From Pontibacter roseus DSM 17521 (lineage in GTDB: Bacteria; Bacteroidota; Bacteroidia; Cytophagales; Hymenobacteraceae): a DNA stretch of 57,703 nt. This document shows positions 25,206 to 34,160 of this stretch, piece by piece. The notes below the pieces were generated by a model. That model was not told where the DNA came from. It did not search any database and saw nothing but the letters and a program-made list of their open reading frames with translations. The stretch spans positions 1-57,703 of the forward strand of contig NZ_KB890762.1 in assembly GCF_000373265.1 (NCBI RefSeq). Direction: 5' to 3'. The position numbers and the translations under genes are program-made. Position 1 is the stretch's first letter. Every line of letters begins with the position of its first letter.

Positions 25206-26186
25206 ATGTCAGTATTAGTATTTGTAGAAGGTCTGAACGGAGAAATCAAGAAGTCCTCGCTGGAGGCAGCATCATATGGCAGCCAAGTGGCCCAAGCCAT
25301 GGGTACCACGGCTACGGCAGTGGCCATCGGCGATGTGCACGAAGAGGCGTTAGCGAAGCTGGGAGAGCAGGGCATCAGCAAAGTGTTGTATGATGCAGAT
25401 GACCGCCTGAAGCAGTTTGTGGCCGATGCCTACGTGAAAGTAATCGCGAAGGCGGCCCAGCAGGAAAACGCTAAGGTGCTGGTTTTCTCCAATTCCAACA
25501 TCGGTGCGGCCGTAGGCTCCAAGTTGGCTGTCCGTTTGAACGGCTCGCTCGCTACCAACGTGACGGAGCTCCCTAAAATAGAGGGCGGCAGCTTCACGGT
25601 GCGTCGCGGTGTGTTCTCAGGCAAAGCCTTTGCCGACGTGAACCTTTCCTCCGATGTGAAAATCATCGCGGTAAAGAAAAACAGCACGGATATCATCAGC
25701 AATGGTGGTGGCACAGCTACGGTAGAAAAACTTTCTGCCGACCTGGCTGAGGCTGATTTCGCGGCTGCTCCAAAGGAGACCGTGATGCAGGATACCGATG
25801 GCGGCGTATTGCTGCCGGAGGCGGAAATCGTGGTGTCTGGTGGACGCGGTCTGAAAGGCCCTGAGAACTGGCACCTGATTGAGGAGCTCGCCCGCGAACT
25901 GGGTGCAGCTACTGCCTGCTCCAAGCCTGTGTCCGACATCGGCTGGCGTCCGCACCACGAACACGTGGGCCAGACAGGTATAACCGTGAGCCCTAACCTG
26001 TACATCGCAGTAGGTATATCGGGTGCCATCCAGCACCTGGCCGGGGTTAACTCTTCTAAAGTGATTGTCGTTATTAATAAGGATCCGGAAGCGCCGTTCT
26101 TCAAAGCCGCTGATTATGGCATAGTTGGCGATGCGCTGGAGGTGGTTCCTAAATTGATAGAAGCTGCCAAAGCTTTAGACAAATAG
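25206..26186 (+). CDS. etfA: electron transfer flavoprotein subunit alpha
   Basis: A 326-residue ETF alpha subunit. The C-terminal FAD domain is clear: VSGGRGLKGPENWHLIEEL, then ACSKPVSDIGWRP, GQTGITVSPNLYIAVGISGA and INKDPEAPFFKAADYGIVGD. It pairs with EtfB upstream. The gene holds two GGTATA words, both as Gly-Ile with the Ile codon ATA (TGIT and VGIS). The BFN nuclease gene follows after 18 bp. Confidence 0.97.
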   Translation: MSVLVFVEGLNGEIKKSSLEAASYGSQVAQAMGTTATAVAIGDVHEEALAKLGEQGISKVLYDADDRLKQFVADAYVKVIAKAAQQENAKVLVFSNSNIGAAVGSKLAVRLNGSLATNVTELPKIEGGSFTVRRGVFSGKAFADVNLSSDVKIIAVKKNSTDIISNGGGTATVEKLSADLAEADFAAAPKETVMQDTDGGVLLPEAEIVVSGGRGLKGPENWHLIEELARELGAATACSKPVSDIGWRPHHEHVGQTGITVSPNLYIAVGISGAIQHLAGVNSSKVIVVINKDPEAPFFKAADYGIVGDALEVVPKLIEAAKALDK

Positions 26187-26204
26187 ACTTAGAAGAGCTT
26201 AATT

Positions 26205-26813
26205 GTGAAAAAAATTCAGTTAGAGATACTCGGGCTCTCATCCAGCCAATCGCAGACGGGGTCGTTTGCCTTGGTGTTAGGGGAGAGAGATGGCAACAGA
26301 AGACTGCCTATCATCATAGGCATGTTTGAGGCCCAATCCATCGCGATACAGATAGAGAAGATAAACCCCAACCGACCGCTCACGCACGACCTGTTCAAGA
26401 CATTTGCCGAGCAGGTGAACGTGAACATTACCGAAATCCTGATTTCGGACCTGAAGGAAGGGGTGTTCTATTCCAAAATCATGTGCACCGATGGGGAGAA
26501 GGACTTCGAACTGGACGCACGACCATCTGACGCCATCGCGATAGGGCTGCGTTTTGGGGTTCCTATCTATACGGTGGAGAGCGTGCTGTCAGAGGCAGGC
26601 ATCATCCTGAGCGACCTGGAGGACGAGGACGAGGAGAACGATGAGATGGCTGTAAAGAGCAGCGCTTCGTCCACTTCTTCTTCATCAAGCGCAAAGGAGC
26701 CGCTGAACCAGACCTCAATCGAGGAGTTGAACAAGATGCTCAACGAGGCACTGGAAAAAGAGGACTATGAGCGTGCCGCCAAAATCCGGGACGAGCTGAA
26801 TAAGCGAAACTGA
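26205..26813 (+). CDS. bifunctional nuclease (BFN/DUF151) family protein
   Basis: A 202-residue protein starting with GTG at 26205. Residues 1-~140 are a BFN (DUF151) domain (LVLGERDGNRRLPIIIG, DARPSDAIAIGLRFGVPI), a family reported to have DNase/RNase activity in plants and of unclear role in bacteria. A Ser-rich linker (about 150-165) leads to a C-terminal UVR-like motif (KEDYERAAKIRDELNKRN), as in UvrB/UvrC interaction helices. It is 18 bp from etfA and probably on the same transcript, which ends at the hairpin at 26838. Confidence 0.88.
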   Translation: MKKIQLEILGLSSSQSQTGSFALVLGERDGNRRLPIIIGMFEAQSIAIQIEKINPNRPLTHDLFKTFAEQVNVNITEILISDLKEGVFYSKIMCTDGEKDFELDARPSDAIAIGLRFGVPIYTVESVLSEAGIILSDLEDEDEENDEMAVKSSASSTSSSSSAKEPLNQTSIEELNKMLNEALEKEDYERAAKIRDELNKRN

Positions 26814-26837
26814 TTGTAACACCACGTATACTAACGG

Positions 26838-26873
26838 AAAAGTCCTGCCTCGCAAAGGGGCAGGACTTTTTGT
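26838..26873 (+). terminator. terminator of the etfBA-BFN unit
   Basis: AAAGTCCTGCC, loop, GGCAGGACTTTTTGTTTT. It ends just before 26877, the first possible start of the next open frame, which argues for the later start there. Confidence 0.85.
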
Positions 26874-26918
26874 TTTATGATATATTCGGCTTACTTTTGG
26901 CAAATTTTTAGCCAAAGT

Positions 26919-28226
26919 ATGTTTGATGTTTTTAGAGGTATAATAGGCCTAGTTGTCCTGTTATCAATCGGTTATCTGTTTTCCACCAAAAGGAAGGCAA
27001 TTGACTGGAAACTGGTTGCCTATGGCGTGTTTCTGCAGCTCCTGTTCGGTGTGCTGGTAACAAAAGTGCCGCTGGTAGCCGATGGATTCGCCTTTGTCAG
27101 CAAAGCCTTCGTCAAACTCTTGAGCTTCTCCAACGAGGGGGCCATGTTCCTGTTCGGTAACCTGGCTGACCCAGCCCAAAACGGTGGCCTCGGATTTATC
27201 TTCGCCTTCTCTGTACTGCCGACCATCATCTTCTTCTCAGCTGTTTCTTCGGGCCTCTATTACTTGGGAGTGTTGCAGAAAATCGTTTTCGTCATTGCAT
27301 GGGTCATGTCGAAGGGTATGCGTCTGTCAGGCGCAGAGAGCCTCTCTGCCGCCGGCAACATCTTTATGGGGCAGACAGAGGCCCCGCTGCTGGTGAGGCC
27401 CTTCATCTCCCGCATGACGAAGTCAGAGCTGATGTGTTTAATGACCGGAGGTATGGCGACACTGGCCGGCGGCGTGTTAGCGGCCTACGTATCTTTTCTA
27501 GGGGGCGGCGACCCTGCGCAACAGGCGATTTTCGCGGCTCACTTACTTACAGCCTCCATCATGAACGCTCCAGCCGGTATTGTCCTGGCTAAAATGCTGG
27601 TGCCAGAGACGGAACAGCATAAAATCAATACGAACCTGGAGGTGAACGAAGAGCAGCTTGGCGTAAACCTGATAGATGCCATATCAAAGGGTGCGGCTGA
27701 TGGTTTGAGACTTGCTGCCAACGTGGGCGGTATGTTGCTGGCCTTTATCGCTGTTATTGGTCTGCTGAACTATATACTTTTGAAAATTGGCGGCGTAACC
27801 GGTTTGAATGAGTTGGTGGTTTCCAGTACAGACGGCCGCTTCAACGGTTTCTCATTCCAGTACATCCTGGGTCAGATTTTCCGGGTATTTGCCTTTGTGA
27901 TGGGTGTGCCTTGGGTGGACACGCTACAGGTGGGTAGCTTACTCGGTCAGAAAACAGCCATCAATGAGTTTGTGGCCTACCTGGACCTTGCCAACATGAA
28001 GGAAGCCGGAACCCTCTCCACGAAGTCAATCATCATGGCGACCTATGCGCTCTGCGGGTTCTCCAACTTCAGCTCCATCGCCATACAGGTGGGAGGTATA
28101 GGCGGCATGGCTCCTAACCAGCAGGGCAACATTTCCAGGTTGGGACTGCTGTCGCTGCTGGGAGCTTCTATAGCCTGTATGATGTCAGCCACGGTAGCAG
28201 GTATGCTGTTCAGCCTGAACTTCTAA
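26919..28226 (+). CDS. CNT family nucleoside transporter (NupC-like)
   Basis: A 435-residue inner-membrane concentrative nucleoside transporter. The start at 26919 (MFDVFRGIIGLVVLLSIGYL) is chosen because the codon at 26877 abuts a terminator and family members begin with this type of sequence. About ten hydrophobic helices are seen. Signature parts: MGQTEAPLLVRPFI, LMTGGMATLAGGVLAAYVSF, and near the end YALCGFSNFSSIAIQVGGIGGMAP. It imports nucleosides with sodium or protons for salvage. A hairpin at 28246 separates it from mlaF on the other strand. Confidence 0.92.
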   Translation: MFDVFRGIIGLVVLLSIGYLFSTKRKAIDWKLVAYGVFLQLLFGVLVTKVPLVADGFAFVSKAFVKLLSFSNEGAMFLFGNLADPAQNGGLGFIFAFSVLPTIIFFSAVSSGLYYLGVLQKIVFVIAWVMSKGMRLSGAESLSAAGNIFMGQTEAPLLVRPFISRMTKSELMCLMTGGMATLAGGVLAAYVSFLGGGDPAQQAIFAAHLLTASIMNAPAGIVLAKMLVPETEQHKINTNLEVNEEQLGVNLIDAISKGAADGLRLAANVGGMLLAFIAVIGLLNYILLKIGGVTGLNELVVSSTDGRFNGFSFQYILGQIFRVFAFVMGVPWVDTLQVGSLLGQKTAINEFVAYLDLANMKEAGTLSTKSIIMATYALCGFSNFSSIAIQVGGIGGMAPNQQGNISRLGLLSLLGASIACMMSATVAGMLFSLNF

Positions 28227-28245
28227 TCCTATACCTGAATTAATT

Positions 28246-28286
28246 GAAAAGGCCACCTGCGCTTGCTGTGCAGGTGGCCTTTTCAC
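28246..28286. terminator. bidirectional terminator
   Basis: GAAAAGGCCACCTGC pairs with GCAGGTGGCCTTTTC between the convergent nucleoside transporter and mlaF genes. Confidence 0.82.
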
Positions 28287-28301
28287 GTTTACAGGGACTG
28301 A

Positions 28302-29123
28302 TTACTTCTTCAGTTCCTGGCTGCCAGCGGCGTCAGAGTGCTCGTGGTTCCGTTCCTCCTCGCGCTCTTCCTCTTCCACCTTCTTGGCGTCGCGCATCAG
28401 CCGGTTTGCGAATATGAAGTCGTTGAGCTCTTTGATATCCGTGTCCATGATTTCGTCGCGAGTGCCTTCCCAGAGCTTCTTGCCCTCGTACAGGAACATG
28501 ATTTTGTCCCCGATTTCAATCACGGAGTTCATATCGTGCGTGACGATGATGGTCGTGATGTTGTACTCCTCTGTTATCTCCTTGATGAGTTCGTCAATCT
28601 TGAGGGCCGTCTGCGGATCCAGGCCCGAGTTAGGTTCATCGCAGAAAAGGTAGGTACAATTCGGGGCGATGGCGCGGGCTATACCTACGCGCTTCTTCAT
28701 ACCCCCGCTTATCTCGGAGGGCATCTTTTTGTTGGCGCCTTCCAGGCCCACGCGCTTCAGGCAGAAGTTCACGCGCTCCATGCGCTCCTCCTTACTCATG
28801 TCAGTCAGCATCTTGAGCGGAAACTCCACATTCTCCTCCACCGTCATGGAGTCGAAGAGGGCGGATCCCTGGAAGAGCATACCTATCTTGCGTCTTATCT
28901 CCTGGCGGATGTCCAGTTTGTTGTTCGTGAAGTAGGTGCCATCAAAGGTGACGCTGCCCAGGTCTGGTTTTATCAGCCCGACGATGCATTTCAGCAGCAC
29001 GCTTTTGCCAGTGCCGCTGGCGCCCAGCAGCAGGTTGGTCTTGCCGGTCTCAAAGACCCCGCTGACGCCATCCAGCACCTTTTTGCCATTGAAGGCCTTA
29101 TGTATGTTGTGTATCTCAATCAT
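28302..29123 (-). CDS. mlaF: MlaF-like ABC transporter ATP-binding protein
   Basis: A 273-residue ATPase of the Mla/Mce phospholipid transport type. Walker A GASGTGKS, signature SGGMKKRVGIARA and Walker B YLFCDEPNSGLDP are intact. The C-terminus (about 245-273) is a highly charged tail. It energises lipid movement between inner and outer membranes together with the permease encoded 67 bp upstream. The MCE-domain protein that normally follows is not in this neighbourhood. Confidence 0.9.
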   Translation of the reverse strand: MIEIHNIHKAFNGKKVLDGVSGVFETGKTNLLLGASGTGKSVLLKCIVGLIKPDLGSVTFDGTYFTNNKLDIRQEIRRKIGMLFQGSALFDSMTVEENVEFPLKMLTDMSKEERMERVNFCLKRVGLEGANKKMPSEISGGMKKRVGIARAIAPNCTYLFCDEPNSGLDPQTALKIDELIKEITEEYNITTIIVTHDMNSVIEIGDKIMFLYEGKKLWEGTRDEIMDTDIKELNDFIFANRLMRDAKKVEEEEREEERNHEHSDAAGSQELKK

Positions 29124-29190
29124 GTTGTCGTGAAAGACTCCGGTAGCATTAACTCATCCTGCCGGACTTTGTTTAAATAGGGATGGGTGA

Positions 29191-29922
29191 CTACAGCAGC
29201 AGGTATGCCAACACGAAGTCTCCTATCAGTATGGCAATCACACTGTTAGTTACAGCCGCCGTGCTCGCTGCGCCTACCTCCAATGCTCCCCCTGAGGTAT
29301 TATACCCTCTGAAAGAGGAGATGGATGAAATCAGGAAAGCAAATACTACTGATTTAATCAGAGCAAAGACGATGTTATAGGGGATAAACTGGTCGCGTAT
29401 ACCTGTGATGTATTCCTGCGCCGTAATCTCACCGGATAAAGTGCCAGCCAGGTAGCCGCCCGCTATGGACAGGAACATAGCCAGAATCACGAGCATCGGG
29501 AAGACCAACAGGGCCGCCAGCACCTTGGGCAGCACCAGGTAAGAAGAGGAGTTGATGCCCATCACCTCCAGCGCGTCCACCTGCTCCGTAATCTGCATGG
29601 TGCCCAGGCCTCCTGCAATGCTGGAGCCCACTTTGCCCGCCAGCACGATAGAGGTGATGGTAGGGGCGAGCTCCAGTATCGTCATCTCGCGCACCATGAA
29701 ACCGATAGTGGAGCGTGGAATGAAGGCGTTGTCGAGGTTGTAGGCCACCTGCACGCAGGTCACTGCCCCAATGAAGGTAGAGACGATGGCCACGATGGCG
29801 ATGGAGTTAATACCGATAAGAATAGCTTCATCAATGGTTCTGCCGAACAGTATGCGAGCTGATTCCCTGCGGGTGAACAGGCTCGAGAGGAAGAGTAAAT
29901 ATTTGCCTAGGGCTTGCAACAT
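29191..29922 (-). CDS. mlaE: MlaE-like ABC transporter permease
   Basis: A 243-residue inner-membrane permease of the MlaE family with five or six hydrophobic helices. The conserved region around ELAPTITSIVLAGKVGSSIAGGLGTMQITEQVDALEVMG is the family hallmark. It partners with the ATPase downstream on the same strand. The pair maintains outer-membrane lipid asymmetry in other bacteria; transport direction is not shown by the sequence. Confidence 0.92.
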   Translation of the reverse strand: MLQALGKYLLFLSSLFTRRESARILFGRTIDEAILIGINSIAIVAIVSTFIGAVTCVQVAYNLDNAFIPRSTIGFMVREMTILELAPTITSIVLAGKVGSSIAGGLGTMQITEQVDALEVMGINSSSYLVLPKVLAALLVFPMLVILAMFLSIAGGYLAGTLSGEITAQEYITGIRDQFIPYNIVFALIKSVVFAFLISSISSFRGYNTSGGALEVGAASTAAVTNSVIAILIGDFVLAYLLL

Positions 29923-30042
29923 ATAGTGTTGTTGTAGGAGTTAAACCAAGGTATTAAACGTGTTTCTAACCAAAAATACTGTTTAAATACCTATATTACG
30001 GTAAAATTTGAAAAGACATTCACCTATATCTATATAGACGGC

Positions 30043-30750
30043 ATGCAACGACATATTTTGGTTACAGGCGGCACAAAAGGAATTGGAAGAGCCGTGATTG
30101 AGCAATTCGCGAAAGAGGGCTTTCACATCATAACCTGTTCCCGAAACGAAAAGGACCTGCAAAAGTTGAAGCTGGAGATAGAGGAGCGCTATACCTTCTC
30201 CAAAGTATTTTACCAGGAGGCCGACCTGAGCGACAAAGGCTCCCTCGACAGCTTCCTTAAATACGTGCATGGCCTGCAGGTGAAAGTGGATGTGCTGGTC
30301 AACAACAGCGGCCTCTTTATACCCGGCAAAGTACACGAGGAAGACGACAGCGCCCTTCCGATGATGATCAGCACGAACCTTTACAGTGCCTACTACATCA
30401 GCAAAGCCGTTGTGCTGGATATGAAAAAGCGCCGGAGCGGGCATATCTTCAACATGTGTTCCACGGCCAGCATCACCCCGTACACGAATGGCGGTTCATA
30501 TTGTATTTCTAAATATGCCCTGCTTGGCATGACAAAAGTGCTGCGCGAGGAGATGAAGGAGCACAACGTGCGCGTGACGGCCATTCTGCCGGGCGCCACG
30601 CTCACCGCCAGCTGGGAAGGGGTAGACCTGCCGCCGGAGCGCTTCATGCGGGCCGACGATGTTGCTATGGCCATTTATGGTGCCTATACCATGTCACCCA
30701 ACAGCGTGGTGGAGGAAATCCTCATCCGGCCGCAGCTGGGAGATATATAA
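30043..30750 (+). CDS. short-chain dehydrogenase/reductase
   Basis: A 235-residue classical SDR. It has the cofactor motif TGGTKGIG near the N-terminus, NNSG, a catalytic Ser in CSTASI and YCISKYA (YxxxK). It acts on an unknown alcohol or ketone with NAD(P)H; 3-ketoacyl-ACP reductase-like and sepiapterin reductase-like enzymes are alternatives. A second, related SDR is encoded at 31611, with an outer-membrane barrel gene in between. The two are similar enough to be related paralogues but not recent duplicates. Confidence 0.9.
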   Translation: MQRHILVTGGTKGIGRAVIEQFAKEGFHIITCSRNEKDLQKLKLEIEERYTFSKVFYQEADLSDKGSLDSFLKYVHGLQVKVDVLVNNSGLFIPGKVHEEDDSALPMMISTNLYSAYYISKAVVLDMKKRRSGHIFNMCSTASITPYTNGGSYCISKYALLGMTKVLREEMKEHNVRVTAILPGATLTASWEGVDLPPERFMRADDVAMAIYGAYTMSPNSVVEEILIRPQLGDI

Positions 30751-30822
30751 TACAGAGCGTTTAGGAAGTCTGAAATTTTGAGAGAGGAGGAGTAGCAGGG
30801 ATGGAAGTAAATAGATGCCTGT

Positions 30823-31539
30823 ATGAAAAAGCTGTACCTGTTAATGCTGGGCCTTTGCTGTGGCTCCATCGCCTACGGGCAGAAAGTGGAGACCAGCGTT
30901 TTCCTGAATTCCGGACTTTCCAGGTTTGGAGGTGAATCAGCAGACAAGACGACCTCTGTCTCGATATACAGTTCAGGAACACCAACATATTACAACAACA
31001 ACCCCTATGGCAGTAGGTTTGCGCTTACCTATGGCGGCGGCCTGCAGGTGCAGTTGGTCGCCTCCAAGGGCTTCCTATTAGGCACGCAGGTCAGTTTTGA
31101 GCAGCTGCGGAGCCGCGTTGAGATTGATGTGGTGCATGGGCAATGGACCTGGAGCTCTTCTACATCCCATGCGGCGGATGGGGCTTCTCAGATGAAGGCG
31201 AATTTCGTCAATCTGCAGCCATACCTGGGCTGGCGCGTCATGGGCAACGACAAGCTGGATGTAGACCTCACTATGGGTACTGACGTTGGATTAAACCAGA
31301 AGATGGCTGAGAAAGGGAAAGCCACAATACAAGATGGTACCACCTTCAGAGCAGACCGGGAATATGACAAGGCAGGTATAGATTTCCGCCCTAGGATAGG
31401 GGCTGCTGTTTACAAAGGAAATCTAGGAGCCTCAGTCAGCTACGCTTATGGCCTGACGAATTACCAAGGAAACCTCGATGGTCTCAACTCAAAGGTGTAC
31501 ATGCGCGCGCTCCGGATGGGACTGCACTACAGGCTATAA
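30823..31539 (+). CDS. outer-membrane beta-barrel protein
   Basis: A 238-residue protein with a signal peptide ending in AYG before Q (residues 1-19). The rest alternates polar and hydrophobic residues in the manner of a small porin-like barrel, with Gly-rich turns (YGGGLQVQL, PRIGAAVYKGNLGASVSYAYG) and a terminal strand LRMGLHYRL. It resembles the PorT/OmpA-like barrel proteins (outer membrane beta-barrel domain) of Bacteroidota. Substrate and partner are unknown. It lies between two SDR genes; a functional link is not evident. Confidence 0.82.
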   Translation: MKKLYLLMLGLCCGSIAYGQKVETSVFLNSGLSRFGGESADKTTSVSIYSSGTPTYYNNNPYGSRFALTYGGGLQVQLVASKGFLLGTQVSFEQLRSRVEIDVVHGQWTWSSSTSHAADGASQMKANFVNLQPYLGWRVMGNDKLDVDLTMGTDVGLNQKMAEKGKATIQDGTTFRADREYDKAGIDFRPRIGAAVYKGNLGASVSYAYGLTNYQGNLDGLNSKVYMRALRMGLHYRL

Positions 31540-31610
31540 ATTTAATGTACTCGTGTAGGTAAAGCCGAATAAGCCGTTAAAGTATCCAAGGTATAGAATT
31601 AAGAAGAACG

Positions 31611-32315
31611 ATGGAATTGAAAGATAAAATTGCCGTAATAACGGGCGTGAGCCGGGGCATTGGCCTGGCTACCGTAGAGGCATTATTAGAGAAAGGCGTG
31701 AAAGTGGCGGGTTGGGGCAGAACGGCTCCAGAACTGCAGCATGAGAACTTCACCTTCTTTGACTGCGACGTGCGCCGGGCTGACTCGGTACAGCTGGCTT
31801 ATAAGCAGACGGTGGAGCAACTGGGCGGCCACATCAACATACTGGTCAACAATGCAGGACTGGGGCGCACGGCCAAACTGGAGGAGCAGAGCCTCGACGA
31901 CTGGCACCTGATGTTCGACACCAACGTGAACGGACTTTTCTACTGCACCCGCCTGGTCGTGCCTGGTATGAAGGAGATGGAGGAAGGCCACATTATCAAC
32001 ATTTCGTCCATTGCCGGCACGACAGGTATAGAGGAGATGGCCGGGTATTGCGCCACCAAGCATGCCGTGCGCGGTATCTCACATTCGCTCTACAAAGAGG
32101 TGCGGGAGTATGGCGTGAAAGTGACCTGCATTTATCCCGGCTCCGTGCAGACCAACTTCTTCGACAACATCGACAGCGTGACGGTGAACGAGAACATGAT
32201 GCGCCCCGAGGACATCGCCTCCACCATCCTGCACGCGCTGGAGTCTCACCCCAACTACCACCACGTGGATATTGAGGTGCGTCCGCTCATGCCAAAAGGT
32301 AAGCGCAGGAAATAA
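31611..32315 (+). CDS. short-chain dehydrogenase/reductase
   Basis: A 234-residue SDR with TGVSRGIG, NNAG, an active-site serine in ISSIAG and YCATKHA. The C-terminus is basic (PKGKRRK). It resembles NADP-dependent 3-ketoacyl or serine dehydrogenases (YdfG-like); substrate unknown. It stands 120 bp before gldA in the same direction, but gldA appears to have its own promoter. Confidence 0.9.
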   Translation: MELKDKIAVITGVSRGIGLATVEALLEKGVKVAGWGRTAPELQHENFTFFDCDVRRADSVQLAYKQTVEQLGGHINILVNNAGLGRTAKLEEQSLDDWHLMFDTNVNGLFYCTRLVVPGMKEMEEGHIINISSIAGTTGIEEMAGYCATKHAVRGISHSLYKEVREYGVKVTCIYPGSVQTNFFDNIDSVTVNENMMRPEDIASTILHALESHPNYHHVDIEVRPLMPKGKRRK

Positions 32316-32337
32316 CCATAGTATGGCGTGGCTTTTG

Positions 32338-32345
32338 TAGCTTTG
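32338..32345 (+). promoter_or_regulatory. possible -7 box before gldA
   Basis: TAGCTTTG fits TAnnTTTG and lies 90 bp upstream of gldA. The -33 partner is not clear, so this is tentative. Confidence 0.4.
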
Positions 32346-32435
32346 CAGGGAAACGTGTGCCATACAGCCGCATACCTGGTTCTCAGGGTATACGCCTGAT
32401 TTTTTTAACCGCTACAAATTAGCGCCTGTCAATAG

Positions 32436-33350
32436 ATGTCTGTTGAAGTAAAGAACCTTACAAAGATTTTCGGTACGCAACGTGCCGTAGATGAAATATC
32501 CTTTTCGGTGGGGCAGGGGCAAATCCTGGGCTTTCTGGGGCCTAACGGTGCCGGCAAGTCCACCACCATGAAGATTGCTACCTGTTACCTGCCACCAAGC
32601 TCCGGTACCGTGCTGGTCAATGGCTACGATGTGGTGCAGGACCCCATGGCCGTGCGCCGTAACGTAGGCTACCTGCCGGAGCACAACCCCCTATACCTGG
32701 ACATGTACGTGCACGAGTACCTGCAGTTCGTAGCCTCTGTGTATGGCCTGAACGGCCGTCGGTCCAAGGAACGGGTACAGGAGATGGTGGAACTATGTGG
32801 CCTGACGCTGGAACAGGGCAAGAAGATTGGCGCACTCTCCAAAGGCTACCGTCAGCGGGTAGGACTGGCGCAGGCGCTGGTGCACGACCCACAGGTGCTC
32901 ATCCTCGACGAGCCTACCACCGGACTCGACCCTAACCAGATTGTAGAGATACGCGCCCTCATCAAGCGCATCGGGCGGGACAAGACTGTTATCTTCTCTA
33001 CGCACATCATGCAGGAGGTAACGGCCATCTGCGACCGCGTGGTCATCATCAACCGGGGCAAACTCGTAGCTGACAGTGATGTGGCGAGCTTGCAGGCAGG
33101 GGAGCGAAACGAGAAAATCACGCTGGTAGAGTTTGAACAGCCCGTGCCGGTAGAGGCGCTGGAGCAGGTCCCAGGCGTTTTGAACGCTACCTTAGCACAG
33201 GGTACCACCTACCGCGTCACCTCACGCCGCGACACCGACATCCGGGCCAACATTTTCCGCATTGCCGCAGAGCGCAACTGGCCGCTCGTAGGCCTGCGCC
33301 ACGAAGAGAACTCACTCGAGAAGATATTCCAACAGCTGACCAAGAATTAG
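32436..33350 (+). CDS. gldA: gliding motility ABC transporter ATPase GldA
   Basis: A 304-residue ATPase. Walker A GPNGAGKS, signature [15 protein letters not shown] and Walker [13 protein letters not shown] are intact. The order with GldF-like and GldG-like genes downstream identifies it as GldA. The Gld ABC transporter is needed for gliding in Flavobacterium johnsoniae, although its substrate is unknown and it is not in every glider. An AT-rich inverted repeat (33352-33425) lies between this gene and gldF. Confidence 0.93.
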   Translation: MSVEVKNLTKIFGTQRAVDEISFSVGQGQILGFLGPNGAGKSTTMKIATCYLPPSSGTVLVNGYDVVQDPMAVRRNVGYLPEHNPLYLDMYVHEYLQFVASVYGLNGRRSKERVQEMVELCGLTLEQGKKIGALSKGYRQRVGLAQALVHDPQVLILDEPTTGLDPNQIVEIRALIKRIGRDKTVIFSTHIMQEVTAICDRVVIINRGKLVADSDVASLQAGERNEKITLVEFEQPVPVEALEQVPGVLNATLAQGTTYRVTSRRDTDIRANIFRIAAERNWPLVGLRHEENSLEKIFQQLTKN

Positions 33351-33351
33351 A

Positions 33352-33425
33352 AATAATGGATTATGAATTTATGATTGTGAGCCTGTCAAGCCCATCCTAA
33401 TTCATCATTCAGCATTCATAATTGA
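33352..33425. repeat. AT-rich inverted repeat inside the gldAFG operon
   Basis: GGATTATGAATTTATGATT at one end and a near complement (CATTCATAATTG) at the other, 74 bp in all. Similar elements lie at 46461-46562 and 55315-55386, each also between two genes in the same direction. Confidence 0.6.
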
Positions 33426-33431
33426 AATATA

Positions 33432-34160
33432 ATGCTCGCTATACTTAAGAAAGAATTTAACGGCTTCCTCAACACCCTGATTGCGTACATCGTCATCATG
33501 GTGTTCCTGGTGGCTATAGGCATGTTCATGTGGGTCTTCCCCGAGACGAACGTGATGGACTACGGCTTTGCCGACATGCAGACGCTTTTCAATATGGCTC
33601 CCTGGCTGTTTCTGTTCCTGATTCCGGCTATCACCATGCGTACCTTTGCCGAGGAGAAGCGTGAGGGCACCATCGAGCTGCTGCTCACCAAGCCCATCTC
33701 AGACCTGCAACTCATCCTGGGTAAATACTTCGCGGCCCTACTGCTGGCGCTGTTCGCGCTCATCCCTACGCTGTTGTACTACTACACCGTGTATGAGCTC
33801 GGCAACCCGCAAGGCAACGTGGATTCCGCCGCAGTGGTCGGTTCCTACCTGGGGCTGATTTTTCTGGCAGGTGTGTTTGCGGCTATCGGAGTGTTTGCCT
33901 CCTCCGTGTCTGATAACCAGATTATCTCCTTTGTGATTGCCATTTTCCTGTGCTACATCATCTATGCCGGCTTCGAGCTGATTGCCTCTATACCTGTTTG
34001 GGGCAGCTACGGCTACCTCATCAGCCAATTGGGCATTTCCTACCACTATACGGCCATCAGCAAAGGGCTCATCGATTCGCGTGATGTGCTCTACTTCCTG
34101 AGTGTCATCGCCATCATGGTTCTATCAACTAAACTTGTTTTGAGCAGCAGAAAATGGTAA
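33432..34160 (+). CDS. gldF: gliding motility ABC transporter permease GldF
   Basis: A 242-residue permease with six hydrophobic helices, beginning MLAILKKEFNGFLNTLIAYIV. Typical ABC-2 features include the loop RTFAEEKREGTIELLLTKP. It forms the membrane channel with GldA (ATPase) and GldG. Its stop overlaps the gldG start by 7 bp, which indicates translational coupling. Confidence 0.92.
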   Translation: MLAILKKEFNGFLNTLIAYIVIMVFLVAIGMFMWVFPETNVMDYGFADMQTLFNMAPWLFLFLIPAITMRTFAEEKREGTIELLLTKPISDLQLILGKYFAALLLALFALIPTLLYYYTVYELGNPQGNVDSAAVVGSYLGLIFLAGVFAAIGVFASSVSDNQIISFVIAIFLCYIIYAGFELIASIPVWGSYGYLISQLGISYHYTAISKGLIDSRDVLYFLSVIAIMVLSTKLVLSSRKW

